Shown: positions 43,192-51,596 of the stretch, piece by piece
How the letters are laid out: each line of letters begins with the position of its first letter
Position numbering within the stretch: the stretch's first letter is position 1
Origin: Rhodoferax sp. OV413
GTDB taxonomy: Bacteria; Pseudomonadota; Gammaproteobacteria; Burkholderiales; Burkholderiaceae_C
Length of the DNA stretch: 64,000 nt
Assembly: GCA_945861785.1 (NCBI GenBank)
Contig: CAMAWD010000013.1
Span: forward strand, 39,833-103,832
Direction: 5' to 3'
Program-made: the position numbers and the translations under genes
Notes under the pieces: model-generated
Seen by the model: the letters and a program-made list of their open reading frames with translations, nothing else
The model's database searches: none
Told to the model about the DNA's origin: nothing

Positions 43192-44406
43192 TTACAACAC
43201 GTCTCGCAGCCGCAGCCGCGCCCACTGCGATCCGCTCCACAGGCCTTCGGTACTGGCCTCGCGCCGCAACAGCAGGTCCTGCAGCAGCGGGGCCAGGGGC
43301 GTTGAGTCGGGGTCGGCGAGCAGCACGTAGCGGGGTTCTGTCTGGCCCGCAGCCGGGTCGATACGGGCCACCCAGTCCAGCTTCAACAAGGGCTCGAGCG
43401 CCGCTTCGATGCCCAGGTGGCTGACCTGCGCCGCTGCAGCCAGTTCGGTCACGGTGCGGCCCTTGGCCGGCCCGCTGCGCGCCCGATGCAGGCCCTGCAG
43501 GGTCTCCAGTGCGAGCTGGAAACGCCAGCCTGGCCCCAGGTCACCGCGCACCACGCCCGAGCGCAGGGTCGGGAGGTAGGCCGTGATAACCGCACCGAGC
43601 AGCACAATGACCCAGGCCAGGTAGGTCCACACCAGCAGGATCGGCATGGTGGCAAACGTGCCGTAGACCACCGAATAGGTAGGGACCTTGCCCAGGTACA
43701 GCACCAGCAGCTTCTTGGTCACCTCCATCGCGGTCGACACAAAGATGCCTCCAACCCAGGCATGGCTCCATTTCACATGCGTGTAGGGCACGTAGTGGTA
43801 CAAGGCGGCAGTGCCCGCCGCCAGCATCGCGTACTGCACCAGGTCGAGCAGAAACGTGACGCCGCCCGGCATCGCACCGATCAGCCCCTTGGACGCCGAC
43901 ACCGCCAGCGAGGTCATGGTCACGCTGGCGCCCAGCAGCAGCGGGCCCAGGGTCATCGACGACCAGTACAACAAAACGCGCCGGCCCAGCGGCCGCCGCG
44001 CACGCACGCGCCAGATGCCATTGAGCGTGCGGTCGATGGTGGCCATCAGCGCCAGCGTGGTCACCAGCAGGACGATCACCCCCAGGGTCCCAAGGCGGCT
44101 GGCCTGCCCGGCGAACTGCGTCAGGTAACCCAGCACCTGGCGCGAAATATTGTCCGGCACCAGGCTTTCCACCAGCCACTTCTGCAACACGCCCTGCAAC
44201 TTTCCGAACATCGGAAAGGCGGTGAAGATCGCCAGCGCCACCGTGATGAGTGGCACCAGCGCAATCGTGGTGGTGAAGGTCAGGCTGCTGGCGGTCAGGC
44301 CCAGCCGGTCGTCGCGGAAACGTTTGCCCAGCGCGTGCAAGGTACTTTTCCACGGGACGGCGGCAAGTTCAAGGGCAAAGGCGCGGAGATCCTGGGGCAA
44401 TGGCAT
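43192..44406 (-). CDS. yihY: YihY/BrkB-family membrane protein
   Basis: This 404-residue protein has six hydrophobic segments in the first 300 residues, starting DRLGLTASSLTFTTTIALVP, as in YihY (formerly called ribonuclease BN). ATIDRTLNGIWRVRARRPLG is the conserved loop. The C-terminal 100 residues form a soluble winged-helix-like extension (GRTVTELAAAAQVSHLGIEA). It lies in the inner membrane; the function is not established and RNase activity is disputed. It is divergent from the DUF2069 gene with a 21-nt gap. Confidence 0.85.
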   Translation of the reverse strand: MPLPQDLRAFALELAAVPWKSTLHALGKRFRDDRLGLTASSLTFTTTIALVPLITVALAIFTAFPMFGKLQGVLQKWLVESLVPDNISRQVLGYLTQFAGQASRLGTLGVIVLLVTTLALMATIDRTLNGIWRVRARRPLGRRVLLYWSSMTLGPLLLGASVTMTSLAVSASKGLIGAMPGGVTFLLDLVQYAMLAAGTAALYHYVPYTHVKWSHAWVGGIFVSTAMEVTKKLLVLYLGKVPTYSVVYGTFATMPILLVWTYLAWVIVLLGAVITAYLPTLRSGVVRGDLGPGWRFQLALETLQGLHRARSGPAKGRTVTELAAAAQVSHLGIEAALEPLLKLDWVARIDPAAGQTEPRYVLLADPDSTPLAPLLQDLLLRREASTEGLWSGSQWARLRLRDVL

Positions 44407-44427
44407 GGCCGGTATGATGCCACCGCA

Positions 44428-44808
44428 ATGCAAACACATGACGAGGCCGTGCGCCTGACCCGAACCCTGGCCGTGGGAAGCCTCCTGGGATTGATCTTTC
44501 TGGGCCTGGCCTGGGAGCTGGTTCTGGCGCCGATCCGGCCCGGCGGCTCCTGGCTGGCGCTCAAGGTGCTGCCCCTGTGCATCCCGCTTGCGGGCTTGCT
44601 CAAGAACCGCATGTACACCTACCGCTGGGTCAGCCTGCTGGTGTGGCTGTATTTCACCGAAGGCGTGGTGCGTGCCTGGAGCGACCGGCCACCGGGCTCC
44701 TGGCTGGCGCTGCTGGAGGTGGTGTTGTGCGTGGCCCTGTTCGCCGCCTGCGCCCTGCATGTGCGCCTGCGCCTGCGCAACCCGGCGCGTCTGGCCGAGG
44801 TGGCCTGA
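44428..44808 (+). CDS. DUF2069-family membrane protein
   Basis: This 126-residue protein has four hydrophobic helices (LAVGSLLGLIFLGLAWELVL, LALKVLPLCIPLAGLLK, YRWVSLLVWLYFTEGVVRAW and LLEVVLCVALFAACALHVRL). Length and spacing match the DUF2069 family, commonly encoded near yihY and wrbA in proteobacteria. The function is unknown. The TGATG overlap couples it to the FAD dehydrogenase gene downstream. Confidence 0.8.
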   Translation: MQTHDEAVRLTRTLAVGSLLGLIFLGLAWELVLAPIRPGGSWLALKVLPLCIPLAGLLKNRMYTYRWVSLLVWLYFTEGVVRAWSDRPPGSWLALLEVVLCVALFAACALHVRLRLRNPARLAEVA

Positions 44809-46259
44809 TGCGCGCCCGCATCGACGATCTGCTCGACGGCCTGCGCGACATCGTCGGCAGTGCGCATGTGCTGACGCGCGACATGGCTGGCGGCACCGAC
44901 CTCGGCGCCTGGGAGAACGACTGGCGCCGCCGCAGCCAGGGCCATGCGCTCGCCGTGGTACGGCCGGCCCACGCCGACCAAGTGGCCCAGGTGGTTCGGC
45001 TGTGCGCCGCCCACCAGGCATCGACCGGTATCAGCATCGTGCCCCAGGGCGGCAATACCGGGCTGGTGGTGGGCTCCACGCCCGACACCTCGGGGTGCCA
45101 GATCGTTCTCAGCCTGCGCCGCATGCAGGCGGTGCGCGCCATCGACGGCGCCAACCTCACCATCACCGTCGAGGCCGGCTGCGTACTGCAGCAATTGCAG
45201 CAGGCAGCATTGGCGGCGGGTTACCTGTTTCCCCTGAGCCTGGCCGCCGAAGGCAGTTGCACCATCGGCGGCAACCTCGGCACCAACGCCGGCGGCACCC
45301 AGGTGGTGCGTTTCGGCAACACACGCGAGTTGTGCCTGGGTCTGGAGGTCGTCACACCACAGGGCCAGATCTGGCATGGCCTGAGCGGCCTGCGCAAGGA
45401 CAACACCGGTTATGACCTGCGCAATCTGATGATCGGCTCCGAGGGCACGCTGGGCATCATCACCGCGGCCACCATGAAGCTGGCGCCGCTGCCGGCAGCC
45501 CAACTGACTGCCTGGGCCGCTGTGCCCTCACTGGATGCGGCCGTGGCGCTGTTGGCGCTGGCCCAGCGCCGGCTGTCGGCGGGCTTGACCGGCTTCGAGG
45601 TCATGGGGCAGTTCGCGTTGTCCCTGGTGGCCCGGCATTACCCGCAGCCGGCCGTACCGCTGTACACCGGCACCCCCTGGTGCGTGCTGCTGGAGAACTC
45701 CGACCATGAATCCGAGGCGCATGCACGCGCGCAATTCGAGTCCCTGCTGGAGGCCGCGCTGGCCGATGGCTGTGTCACCGATGCCGTGGTGGCAGAGAGC
45801 CTGACGCAGGCGCGGCAGCTGTGGCAGATCCGCGAGAACATTCCGCTGGCGCAGGCGCTCGAGGGCCTGAACGTCAAACACGACATATCGGTGCCCATAT
45901 CACGCATCCCGGATTTCGTGCGCGAGACAGATGCTGCGCTGCAGGACGCCCTGCCCGGCGTGCGCCTGGTGAATTTCGGCCACCTGGGCGACGGCAACCT
46001 GCACTACAACGTGCAGGCGCCGGATGGCGTGGACGGCAAGGCCTTCCTGGCGCAGAACGAAGAGGCGATCAACACGCTGGTGTTCGACGCCGTGACACGT
46101 GTCGGCGGCTCCATCTCGGCCGAACACGGCGTGGGCAGCCTGAAGGTCGACAAACTCGAGCACCACAAACCACCGGTCGCGCTGAACATGATGCGCGCCA
46201 TCAAACGTGCGCTCGACCCCACCAACCTGATGAATCCGGGCCGGGTGGTCCGCGTATAA
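44808..46259 (+). CDS. FAD-binding 2-hydroxyacid dehydrogenase (GlcD/D2HGDH-like)
   Basis: This 483-residue protein has the PCMH FAD domain (VPQGGNTGLVVGSTPD, then EGSCTIGGNLGTNAGGTQVV and MIGSEGTLGIITAATMKLAP). It also has the FAD-oxidase C-terminal domain with NFGHLGDGNLHYNVQAP and ISAEHGVGSLKVDKLE. The histidines in the last two motifs are metal/substrate ligands in D-2-hydroxyglutarate and D-lactate dehydrogenases. It feeds electrons to the respiratory chain or ETF. It is encoded 1 nt overlapping DUF2069 with no GlcE/GlcF partners, so a single-subunit D-2-hydroxyacid dehydrogenase is most likely. Confidence 0.9.
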   Translation: MRARIDDLLDGLRDIVGSAHVLTRDMAGGTDLGAWENDWRRRSQGHALAVVRPAHADQVAQVVRLCAAHQASTGISIVPQGGNTGLVVGSTPDTSGCQIVLSLRRMQAVRAIDGANLTITVEAGCVLQQLQQAALAAGYLFPLSLAAEGSCTIGGNLGTNAGGTQVVRFGNTRELCLGLEVVTPQGQIWHGLSGLRKDNTGYDLRNLMIGSEGTLGIITAATMKLAPLPAAQLTAWAAVPSLDAAVALLALAQRRLSAGLTGFEVMGQFALSLVARHYPQPAVPLYTGTPWCVLLENSDHESEAHARAQFESLLEAALADGCVTDAVVAESLTQARQLWQIRENIPLAQALEGLNVKHDISVPISRIPDFVRETDAALQDALPGVRLVNFGHLGDGNLHYNVQAPDGVDGKAFLAQNEEAINTLVFDAVTRVGGSISAEHGVGSLKVDKLEHHKPPVALNMMRAIKRALDPTNLMNPGRVVRV

Positions 46260-46458
46260 AGTGGCCTGTGCAATTGCGCTGCGCGCTGCATACCGGCCGG
46301 GCGCCGTGAATCGCCCAAGCTTGGCTGACCAAAAACGACCTGAATAGACCCAGATACGACTTGGGCAGCTGGGGCAACTCCGGATGCGGACAATGCATCG
46401 GACACCTAAACTGGCGACCATCTCAATCTGCCTGACCTGCCCTCACCAAGGACCTCCC

Positions 46459-47562
46459 ATGTTTGGAATCACCCCTTCCGCCCGCCTGCGTCCGTCCCCC
46501 TACTACGAGGCCACCCTGGCCGAAGGTGTCACCGCCTTCACCACCTACAACCACATGCTCATGCCCACCAGTTATGGGCACCCGGAAGAAGAGTACTGGC
46601 GGCTGATCAACGGCGTGTCGCAGTGGGACGTCGCCGTGGAACGCCAGGTGCAGTTGCAGGGCCCGGACGCCGGGCGGCTGGCGCAGATCCTGTGCACGCG
46701 CGACCTGTCGCGCTGCCAGGTCGGCCAGGGCAAATACGTGGCCGTGTGCAACCACGACGGCGTTCTCATCAACGACCCGATCCTGCTCAAGCTCGATGAG
46801 GATCGCTACTGGCTGTCGATCGCCGACTCCAACATCTGGTTCTGGGCCCGTGCCATCGCCGCCGAACGCGGCCTGAAGGTGACAGTGAGCGAGCCCGACG
46901 TGTCACCGTTGGCGGTGCAAGGGCCCAAGGCAGAGGATGTCGTGGCCGCCATTTTTGGCGACTGGGTGCGCGACGTCAAGTACTTCTGGTTCAAGGAGAC
47001 CTCGGTCAACGGCATACCGGTGGCGGTGGCGCGTTCCGGCTGGTCCAAACAAGGCGGCTTCGAACTCTACCTGATGGACGGCAGCAAGGGCACACAGCTG
47101 TGGAACATCGTGCGCGAGGCCGGCAAACCCTGGGACATCGGCCCGGGCAACCCGAACGTGTGCGAGCGCATCGAAAGCGGGCTGATCTCCTATGGCGGCG
47201 ACACCGATGGACAAACCAACCCGTTCGAAGTGCGCATGGGCAAATACGTGGACCTGGGCGTGGCCGACGACGTGATCGGCATCCAGGCATTGCGCCGCAT
47301 CCACCAGGGGGGCGTCAAGCGCCAGCAGCTCGGGGTGATCCTCGACGGCGACACACCCACCGAACTGGGGTTTTTCCGGCACGGCGTCTACCGGGGCGAG
47401 CAGCGCGTCGGCCATCTGACGAACTGCATCTGGTCCTGGCGCCTGAAGCGCAATATCGGCTTCGGCCTGGTCGCCTCGGACTGCGCCACCGGCGACAGGG
47501 TGGTGGTGCACAAGGATGGCCAGCGCATCGAGGCCAGCCTGGTGACGCTGCCGTTTATCTGA
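46459..47562 (+). CDS. GcvT-fold aminomethyltransferase family, DMSP demethylase (DmdA)-like
   Basis: This 368-residue protein closely follows the DmdA pattern. The N-terminal TTYNHMLMPTSYG parallels YNHMLLPT of DmdA, QWDVAVERQVQLQGPDAG parallels VWDVACERQVSIQGPDA, and DVSPLAVQGPKAED and VARSGWSKQGGFELYL are near-identical. CERIESGLISYGGD matches as well. DmdA transfers a methyl group from dimethylsulfoniopropionate to tetrahydrofolate. I compare these from memory of the family, and substrate assignment is uncertain because DmdA-like proteins also include other demethylases. The start at 46459 precedes the conserved FGITPSAR. No DmdB/C/D genes are visible. Confidence 0.75.
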   Translation: MFGITPSARLRPSPYYEATLAEGVTAFTTYNHMLMPTSYGHPEEEYWRLINGVSQWDVAVERQVQLQGPDAGRLAQILCTRDLSRCQVGQGKYVAVCNHDGVLINDPILLKLDEDRYWLSIADSNIWFWARAIAAERGLKVTVSEPDVSPLAVQGPKAEDVVAAIFGDWVRDVKYFWFKETSVNGIPVAVARSGWSKQGGFELYLMDGSKGTQLWNIVREAGKPWDIGPGNPNVCERIESGLISYGGDTDGQTNPFEVRMGKYVDLGVADDVIGIQALRRIHQGGVKRQQLGVILDGDTPTELGFFRHGVYRGEQRVGHLTNCIWSWRLKRNIGFGLVASDCATGDRVVVHKDGQRIEASLVTLPFI

Positions 47563-47707
47563 CGTTTCGCGGATCCCATGAACCGCGGTACCACCATGTC
47601 GCATCAAGACCTGAGAAAGGCGTATTTGGTCAACACAACCCGGCCCTTAAAATTACCCTTGCTGCAGGTGTATGGCACCCAACCCTCAACCAAAAATAGG
47701 AGACAAC

Positions 47708-49300
47708 ATGTCCAATGAACTCGATTGCCTGAGCCGGCTCGCGGCCCAGGACCGTTATTCGCGACGCGACTTCCTGGGTCGCGCCGCCGCGCTGGGCATC
47801 GGTGCAAGCGCCGCCAGCTTGCTGCTGGCGGATGCCGCCCGGGCGGCCGGGCCGGTCAAGGGCGGCACGCTGAAATTCGCACTCGACGGCGGCGCTTCCA
47901 CCGACAGCCTGGACCCGGCACGCATCGCCACTTCGTTCACGAATGCGGTTGGCCGCTCATGGGGCGAGGAGCTGGTGAAGCTCAGCCTCAACGGCACCGT
48001 CGAACCGCTGCTGGCCACCGAATGGGACTCGTCCAAGGACGCCAAGGTATGGACGTTCAAGATCCGCAAGGGCGTGCAGTTCCACAACGGCAAGACGATG
48101 ACCCCCGACGACGTGGTCGCGACGCTGGAGCGCCATTCAGGCCCGGACACCAAGTCGGGTGCCCTGGGCATCATGCGTGGCATCGATTCCATCAAGCGTG
48201 ATGGCGACACGGTCGTGCTGACGCTCAAGCAGGCCAATGCCGACCTGCCGTTCCTGATGACAGACTTCCACCTGCTGGTGCAGCCCAATGGCGGCAAGGA
48301 CGCGCCCAACGCCGGCATCGGCACCGGCCCGTACCGGGGGGGCGGTTTCGATCCGGGAGTGCGCTACCTCGGATCCCGATTCGCCGGCTACTGGGCGGCC
48401 AGCGTGCGCGGCCATGCCGAGCAGGTGGAGTTCCTGGCCATGAACGACAGCACGGCACGCACCGCCGCGTTGCAGTCGGGCCGGGTGAACATGATGAACC
48501 GGGTCGATCCCAAGATCGTGGACTTGCTCAAGCGCGCACCCGGCGTCACGATCCACAACACGGCAAGCAAGGCGCACTACTGTTTTGCGGCCCATTGCAA
48601 CGTTGCGCCTTTTAACAACAGTGATCTGCGCATGGCACTCAAGCTCGCCACCAACCGCCAGGAGATGGTGGACAAGATATTGCGCGGCTTCGGGCGCGTC
48701 GGCAATGACTCGCCGATCAGCTCGACCTATCCGTTGTCATCGGCCGACGAATTCGAACAGCGCACCTACGACCCGGAAAAGGCGGCGTTCCACTACAAGA
48801 AGTCCGGGCACAGCGGACCGATCGTGTTCCGCGCGGCCGAGGTGGCGTTCCCCGGCGCCATCGACGCGGCCCAGCTGTTCCAGACCAGTTGCGCCAAGGC
48901 CGGCATACAGATCGAGGTAAAGCGCGAGCCGAACGACGGCTACTGGAGCAACGTCTGGCTCAAGCAGCCTTTCTGCGCATCGTTCTGGAATGGCCGCGCC
49001 ACGCAGGATCAGCAGTATTCGACCGTCTACATCACCGGCGCCGACTGGAACGAAACCAAGTTCTTCAACCCCAAGTTCGACCAGATGGTCGTCGCGGCCC
49101 GCGCCGAGCTCAACAGTGCGAGGCGCAAGGCGATCTACAAGGACCTCAACACCATCGTGCGCGACGAAGGTGGCGTCATCGTGCCGATGTTCAACGACCT
49201 GGTAGATGGCGTGGGCCCAAAGGTCGGCGGCTACATGAAGAACCCCGAAGCTGCCATGATGGCCGGCCGGGCCTCGGCGGAATGCTGGCTGGAGGCGTGA
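47708..49300 (+). CDS. ABC-type substrate-binding protein, family 5, Tat-exported
   Basis: This 530-residue protein has a clear Tat signal (DRYSRRDFLGRAAALGIGAS) and a cleavage region near ADAARAA. The mature part has SBP_bac_5 features: LKFALDGGASTDSLDPARIA, EPLLATEWDSSKDAKVWTFK and VQFHNGKTMTPDDVVATLERH. AGGAG precedes the ATG at 47708. There are no permease or ATPase genes next to it, so it either shares another transporter or acts as a sensor. Its place between the DmdA-like gene and a GlxA regulator suggests a quaternary-amine- or sulfonium-type solute, which is an inference. Confidence 0.85.
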   Translation: MSNELDCLSRLAAQDRYSRRDFLGRAAALGIGASAASLLLADAARAAGPVKGGTLKFALDGGASTDSLDPARIATSFTNAVGRSWGEELVKLSLNGTVEPLLATEWDSSKDAKVWTFKIRKGVQFHNGKTMTPDDVVATLERHSGPDTKSGALGIMRGIDSIKRDGDTVVLTLKQANADLPFLMTDFHLLVQPNGGKDAPNAGIGTGPYRGGGFDPGVRYLGSRFAGYWAASVRGHAEQVEFLAMNDSTARTAALQSGRVNMMNRVDPKIVDLLKRAPGVTIHNTASKAHYCFAAHCNVAPFNNSDLRMALKLATNRQEMVDKILRGFGRVGNDSPISSTYPLSSADEFEQRTYDPEKAAFHYKKSGHSGPIVFRAAEVAFPGAIDAAQLFQTSCAKAGIQIEVKREPNDGYWSNVWLKQPFCASFWNGRATQDQQYSTVYITGADWNETKFFNPKFDQMVVAARAELNSARRKAIYKDLNTIVRDEGGVIVPMFNDLVDGVGPKVGGYMKNPEAAMMAGRASAECWLEA

Positions 49301-50532
49301 CCAGCGAGCCCCTGCACGCCGGCGTCGCAGCGTACGCGGCTGCGCTCGGATTTTGCCCACTGCGGCTGTCGCGCATCGCCTCCTGGATGCAGCAGCACGT
49401 CGCGTCCGGCCGCCTCGCGGGGCTGTCGGTTCAGGTCGCGCGGCAGGGCCAGGTGGTGTTCCGCCATGACCACGGCCTGCGCGACCTCGCCTCGGGTGCG
49501 CCGGTGCAGCCCGACACGATCTGGCGCATCTATTCGATGACCAAGCCCCTCACCACGGTGGCGGCGCTGATGCTGTACGAGGAAGGGGCGTTCCAGCTCG
49601 ACCAGCCGGTGGCGGACTTCCTGCCGGCCTTCGGCGCATTGCGCGTGTGGGCCGGCGGCGATGCGCCGCTGTCGGACACCGTTGCGCCGGTTCGGCCGGT
49701 CACAGTCCACGACCTGATGACGCATTGCTCCGGCCTGGTTTCCGCCGATGCCACCGGCGACACGCTGGCGCGCGCGTATGCCGCAGCGGAGATGGACTTC
49801 CGGCGCGCGGATGACTCGCTGGCGAGCGCGGTCGAGCGGCTGTGCCGCTTGCCGCTGCGGTTCCAGCCCGGCGGCCGTTGGCACTACGGCGTTTCGACCG
49901 ACGTGCTGGGGCGCCTGGTCGAAGTGGTATCGGGACGCGCGCTCGGACAGTTCATGCGCGAGCGCATCCTTGTGCCGCTTGGCATGCGCAACACCGGTTT
50001 TTCGGTTGCGCCCAGCCAGGCCGCGCGCGTGGCAACCCTGTACCAGCGCGGTCCGGCTGGCGCACTGCAGCCGGTCGAGGGCGCGCGCGCCCAGGTGCTC
50101 ACCACGCCGGGCGGCATCGAGCGCGGCGGCAGCGGCCTGTATTCGACACTGGACGACTACCAGCGCTTTGCGGATGCCCTGCTGCGGCGCAGCAGATACG
50201 ACTCCGGGCAGCTGCTGGGCCGCAAGACCTTCGACCTGATGGTCAGCAACCAGATGCGCGGCGACCTTGCCAGCATGGGGCAGGCGCATTTCAGCGAAAC
50301 CACCATGGAGGGCATCGGTTTTGGCCTGGGCGTGTCAGTGATGCTCGACCCGGCGCGCGCAAGAATCCTGGGGTCGCCGGGAGAGTTCGCCTGGGGCGGC
50401 ATGGCGTCGACCGCGTTCTGGGTCGACCCGCACGAAGAGATGACGGTAGTGTTGATGACACAACTCACGCCATCGAGCACCTACACCTTGCGCCGCCAGT
50501 TGCGCGTATTGAGTTATTCGGCGCTGGTGTGA
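49282..50532 (+). CDS. Beta-lactamase-family serine hydrolase
   Basis: This 416-residue serine hydrolase of the class C beta-lactamase/esterase fold has the nucleophile motif SxxK in RIYSMTKPLTTVAALM and the second motif YxS/N as WHYGVSTDVLGRLVE. GGMASTAFWVDP resembles the KTG-like third motif region (HxG-type). The start could be ATG 49282 (19-nt overlap with the SBP gene) or GTG 49297 (GTGA overlap). No signal peptide is evident, so it is likely cytoplasmic. Relatives include esterases, D-aminopeptidases and carnitine-related hydrolases. Confidence 0.8.
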   Translation: MLAGGVTSEPLHAGVAAYAAALGFCPLRLSRIASWMQQHVASGRLAGLSVQVARQGQVVFRHDHGLRDLASGAPVQPDTIWRIYSMTKPLTTVAALMLYEEGAFQLDQPVADFLPAFGALRVWAGGDAPLSDTVAPVRPVTVHDLMTHCSGLVSADATGDTLARAYAAAEMDFRRADDSLASAVERLCRLPLRFQPGGRWHYGVSTDVLGRLVEVVSGRALGQFMRERILVPLGMRNTGFSVAPSQAARVATLYQRGPAGALQPVEGARAQVLTTPGGIERGGSGLYSTLDDYQRFADALLRRSRYDSGQLLGRKTFDLMVSNQMRGDLASMGQAHFSETTMEGIGFGLGVSVMLDPARARILGSPGEFAWGGMASTAFWVDPHEEMTVVLMTQLTPSSTYTLRRQLRVLSYSALV

Positions 50533-51596
50533 TGGCGGGCCCCCGCGTATTCCACTTCCTGGTGCTGCCCGAATTCTCCTTCCTGGCTTTCATTTCTGCG
50601 ATCGAGCCACTGCGCGTGGCCAACCACTTCCGGCCGGATTCCTACCGCTGGCGCGTGCTCAGCTGTGACGGCGGCCCGGTGGTGGCCACCAACGGCATGC
50701 TGCTCGACGCCGAATGCGCGTTTGGCGACGCCACCGGGGTCGACACCGTGTTCGTGCTCTCGGGCTTCAACACCCTTGACTACTACCGGCCCGGGCTCGG
50801 CGAATGGCTGCGCGCCACCCACAAGCGCGGCGCGACCATCGGCGCGATCGACGGCGGCGCGTTTGTGCTGGCAGAGGCCAGACTGCTGCGCAACACCCCG
50901 GTTGCGTTGCACTGGTCCTCGCATTCCCCGTTTGCAGAACACTACCCGTTGCTGAAGGTGAGCGAAGCGCTGTTCGAGGTCAGCGAAAGGACCATCACCT
51001 GCGCCGGCGGCACCGCCTGCATCGACATGGTGCTGGCGCTGGTCGACCGTGACCATGGCACGGCTCTGGCCACGCAGATCTCCGACTGGTTCATCCTGGG
51101 GCGAATCCGCAGCCAGTCGTCCCACCAGCGCATGGAAATCGCGTCGCGTTACAGGCTGCACAACGACCGGTCGATCCTGGCCGTCCGGCTGATGCAGCAG
51201 CATATCGAAGACCCGCTGCCGATCGACGACCTGGCGCAGATGGTGGGCGTCACGCGGCGCCAGCTGGAACGGCTTTTCAGCACCCATCTCGGCATGCCAC
51301 CGACCCGGTTCTATCTGGGCCTGCGGCTGGACCAGGCGCGCGAGCTCTTGCAGCAGACCGGCATGACGGTCACCGAAGTCGTCGTGGCCTGCGGGTTCGG
51401 GTCGTCGTCCTACTTCTCACGCGCCTACCGCGCGAAGTTCGGCCGTGTCCCCAAGGACGACCGGACCGAGGCACGCAGCACCGCCAGGCAACGCGCCACC
51501 AGCAAAACCCGAGGGACCAGCCGACTCCTCCCGGACAATCCGACAACCCGACACCACCCAGCTGAACATCCTCCAACGCACACCCGCCATGACTGA
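50532..51596 (+). CDS. GlxA-family AraC-type transcriptional regulator
   Basis: This 354-residue regulator has an N-terminal DJ-1/PfpI-like domain (VFHFLVLPEFSFLAFISAIE, then VFVLSGFNTLDYY) and a C-terminal AraC HTH (LPIDDLAQMVGVTRRQLERL, VTEVVVACGFGSSSYFSRAY). This architecture is shared with CdhR and GbdR-type regulators of carnitine and glycine-betaine catabolism in Pseudomonas. A 30-residue Arg/Thr/Pro-rich tail follows the HTH. TGATG couples it to the hydrolase gene, and it overlaps the FAD gene by 8 nt. It probably controls this operon in response to the imported solute. Confidence 0.85.
   Translation: MAGPRVFHFLVLPEFSFLAFISAIEPLRVANHFRPDSYRWRVLSCDGGPVVATNGMLLDAECAFGDATGVDTVFVLSGFNTLDYYRPGLGEWLRATHKRGATIGAIDGGAFVLAEARLLRNTPVALHWSSHSPFAEHYPLLKVSEALFEVSERTITCAGGTACIDMVLALVDRDHGTALATQISDWFILGRIRSQSSHQRMEIASRYRLHNDRSILAVRLMQQHIEDPLPIDDLAQMVGVTRRQLERLFSTHLGMPPTRFYLGLRLDQARELLQQTGMTVTEVVVACGFGSSSYFSRAYRAKFGRVPKDDRTEARSTARQRATSKTRGTSRLLPDNPTTRHHPAEHPPTHTRHD

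Noticed and set aside
49231..50289. Minus-strand open frame over the serine hydrolase gene
   Set aside because: There is no recognisable domain and it is antisense to a gene with intact catalytic motifs.
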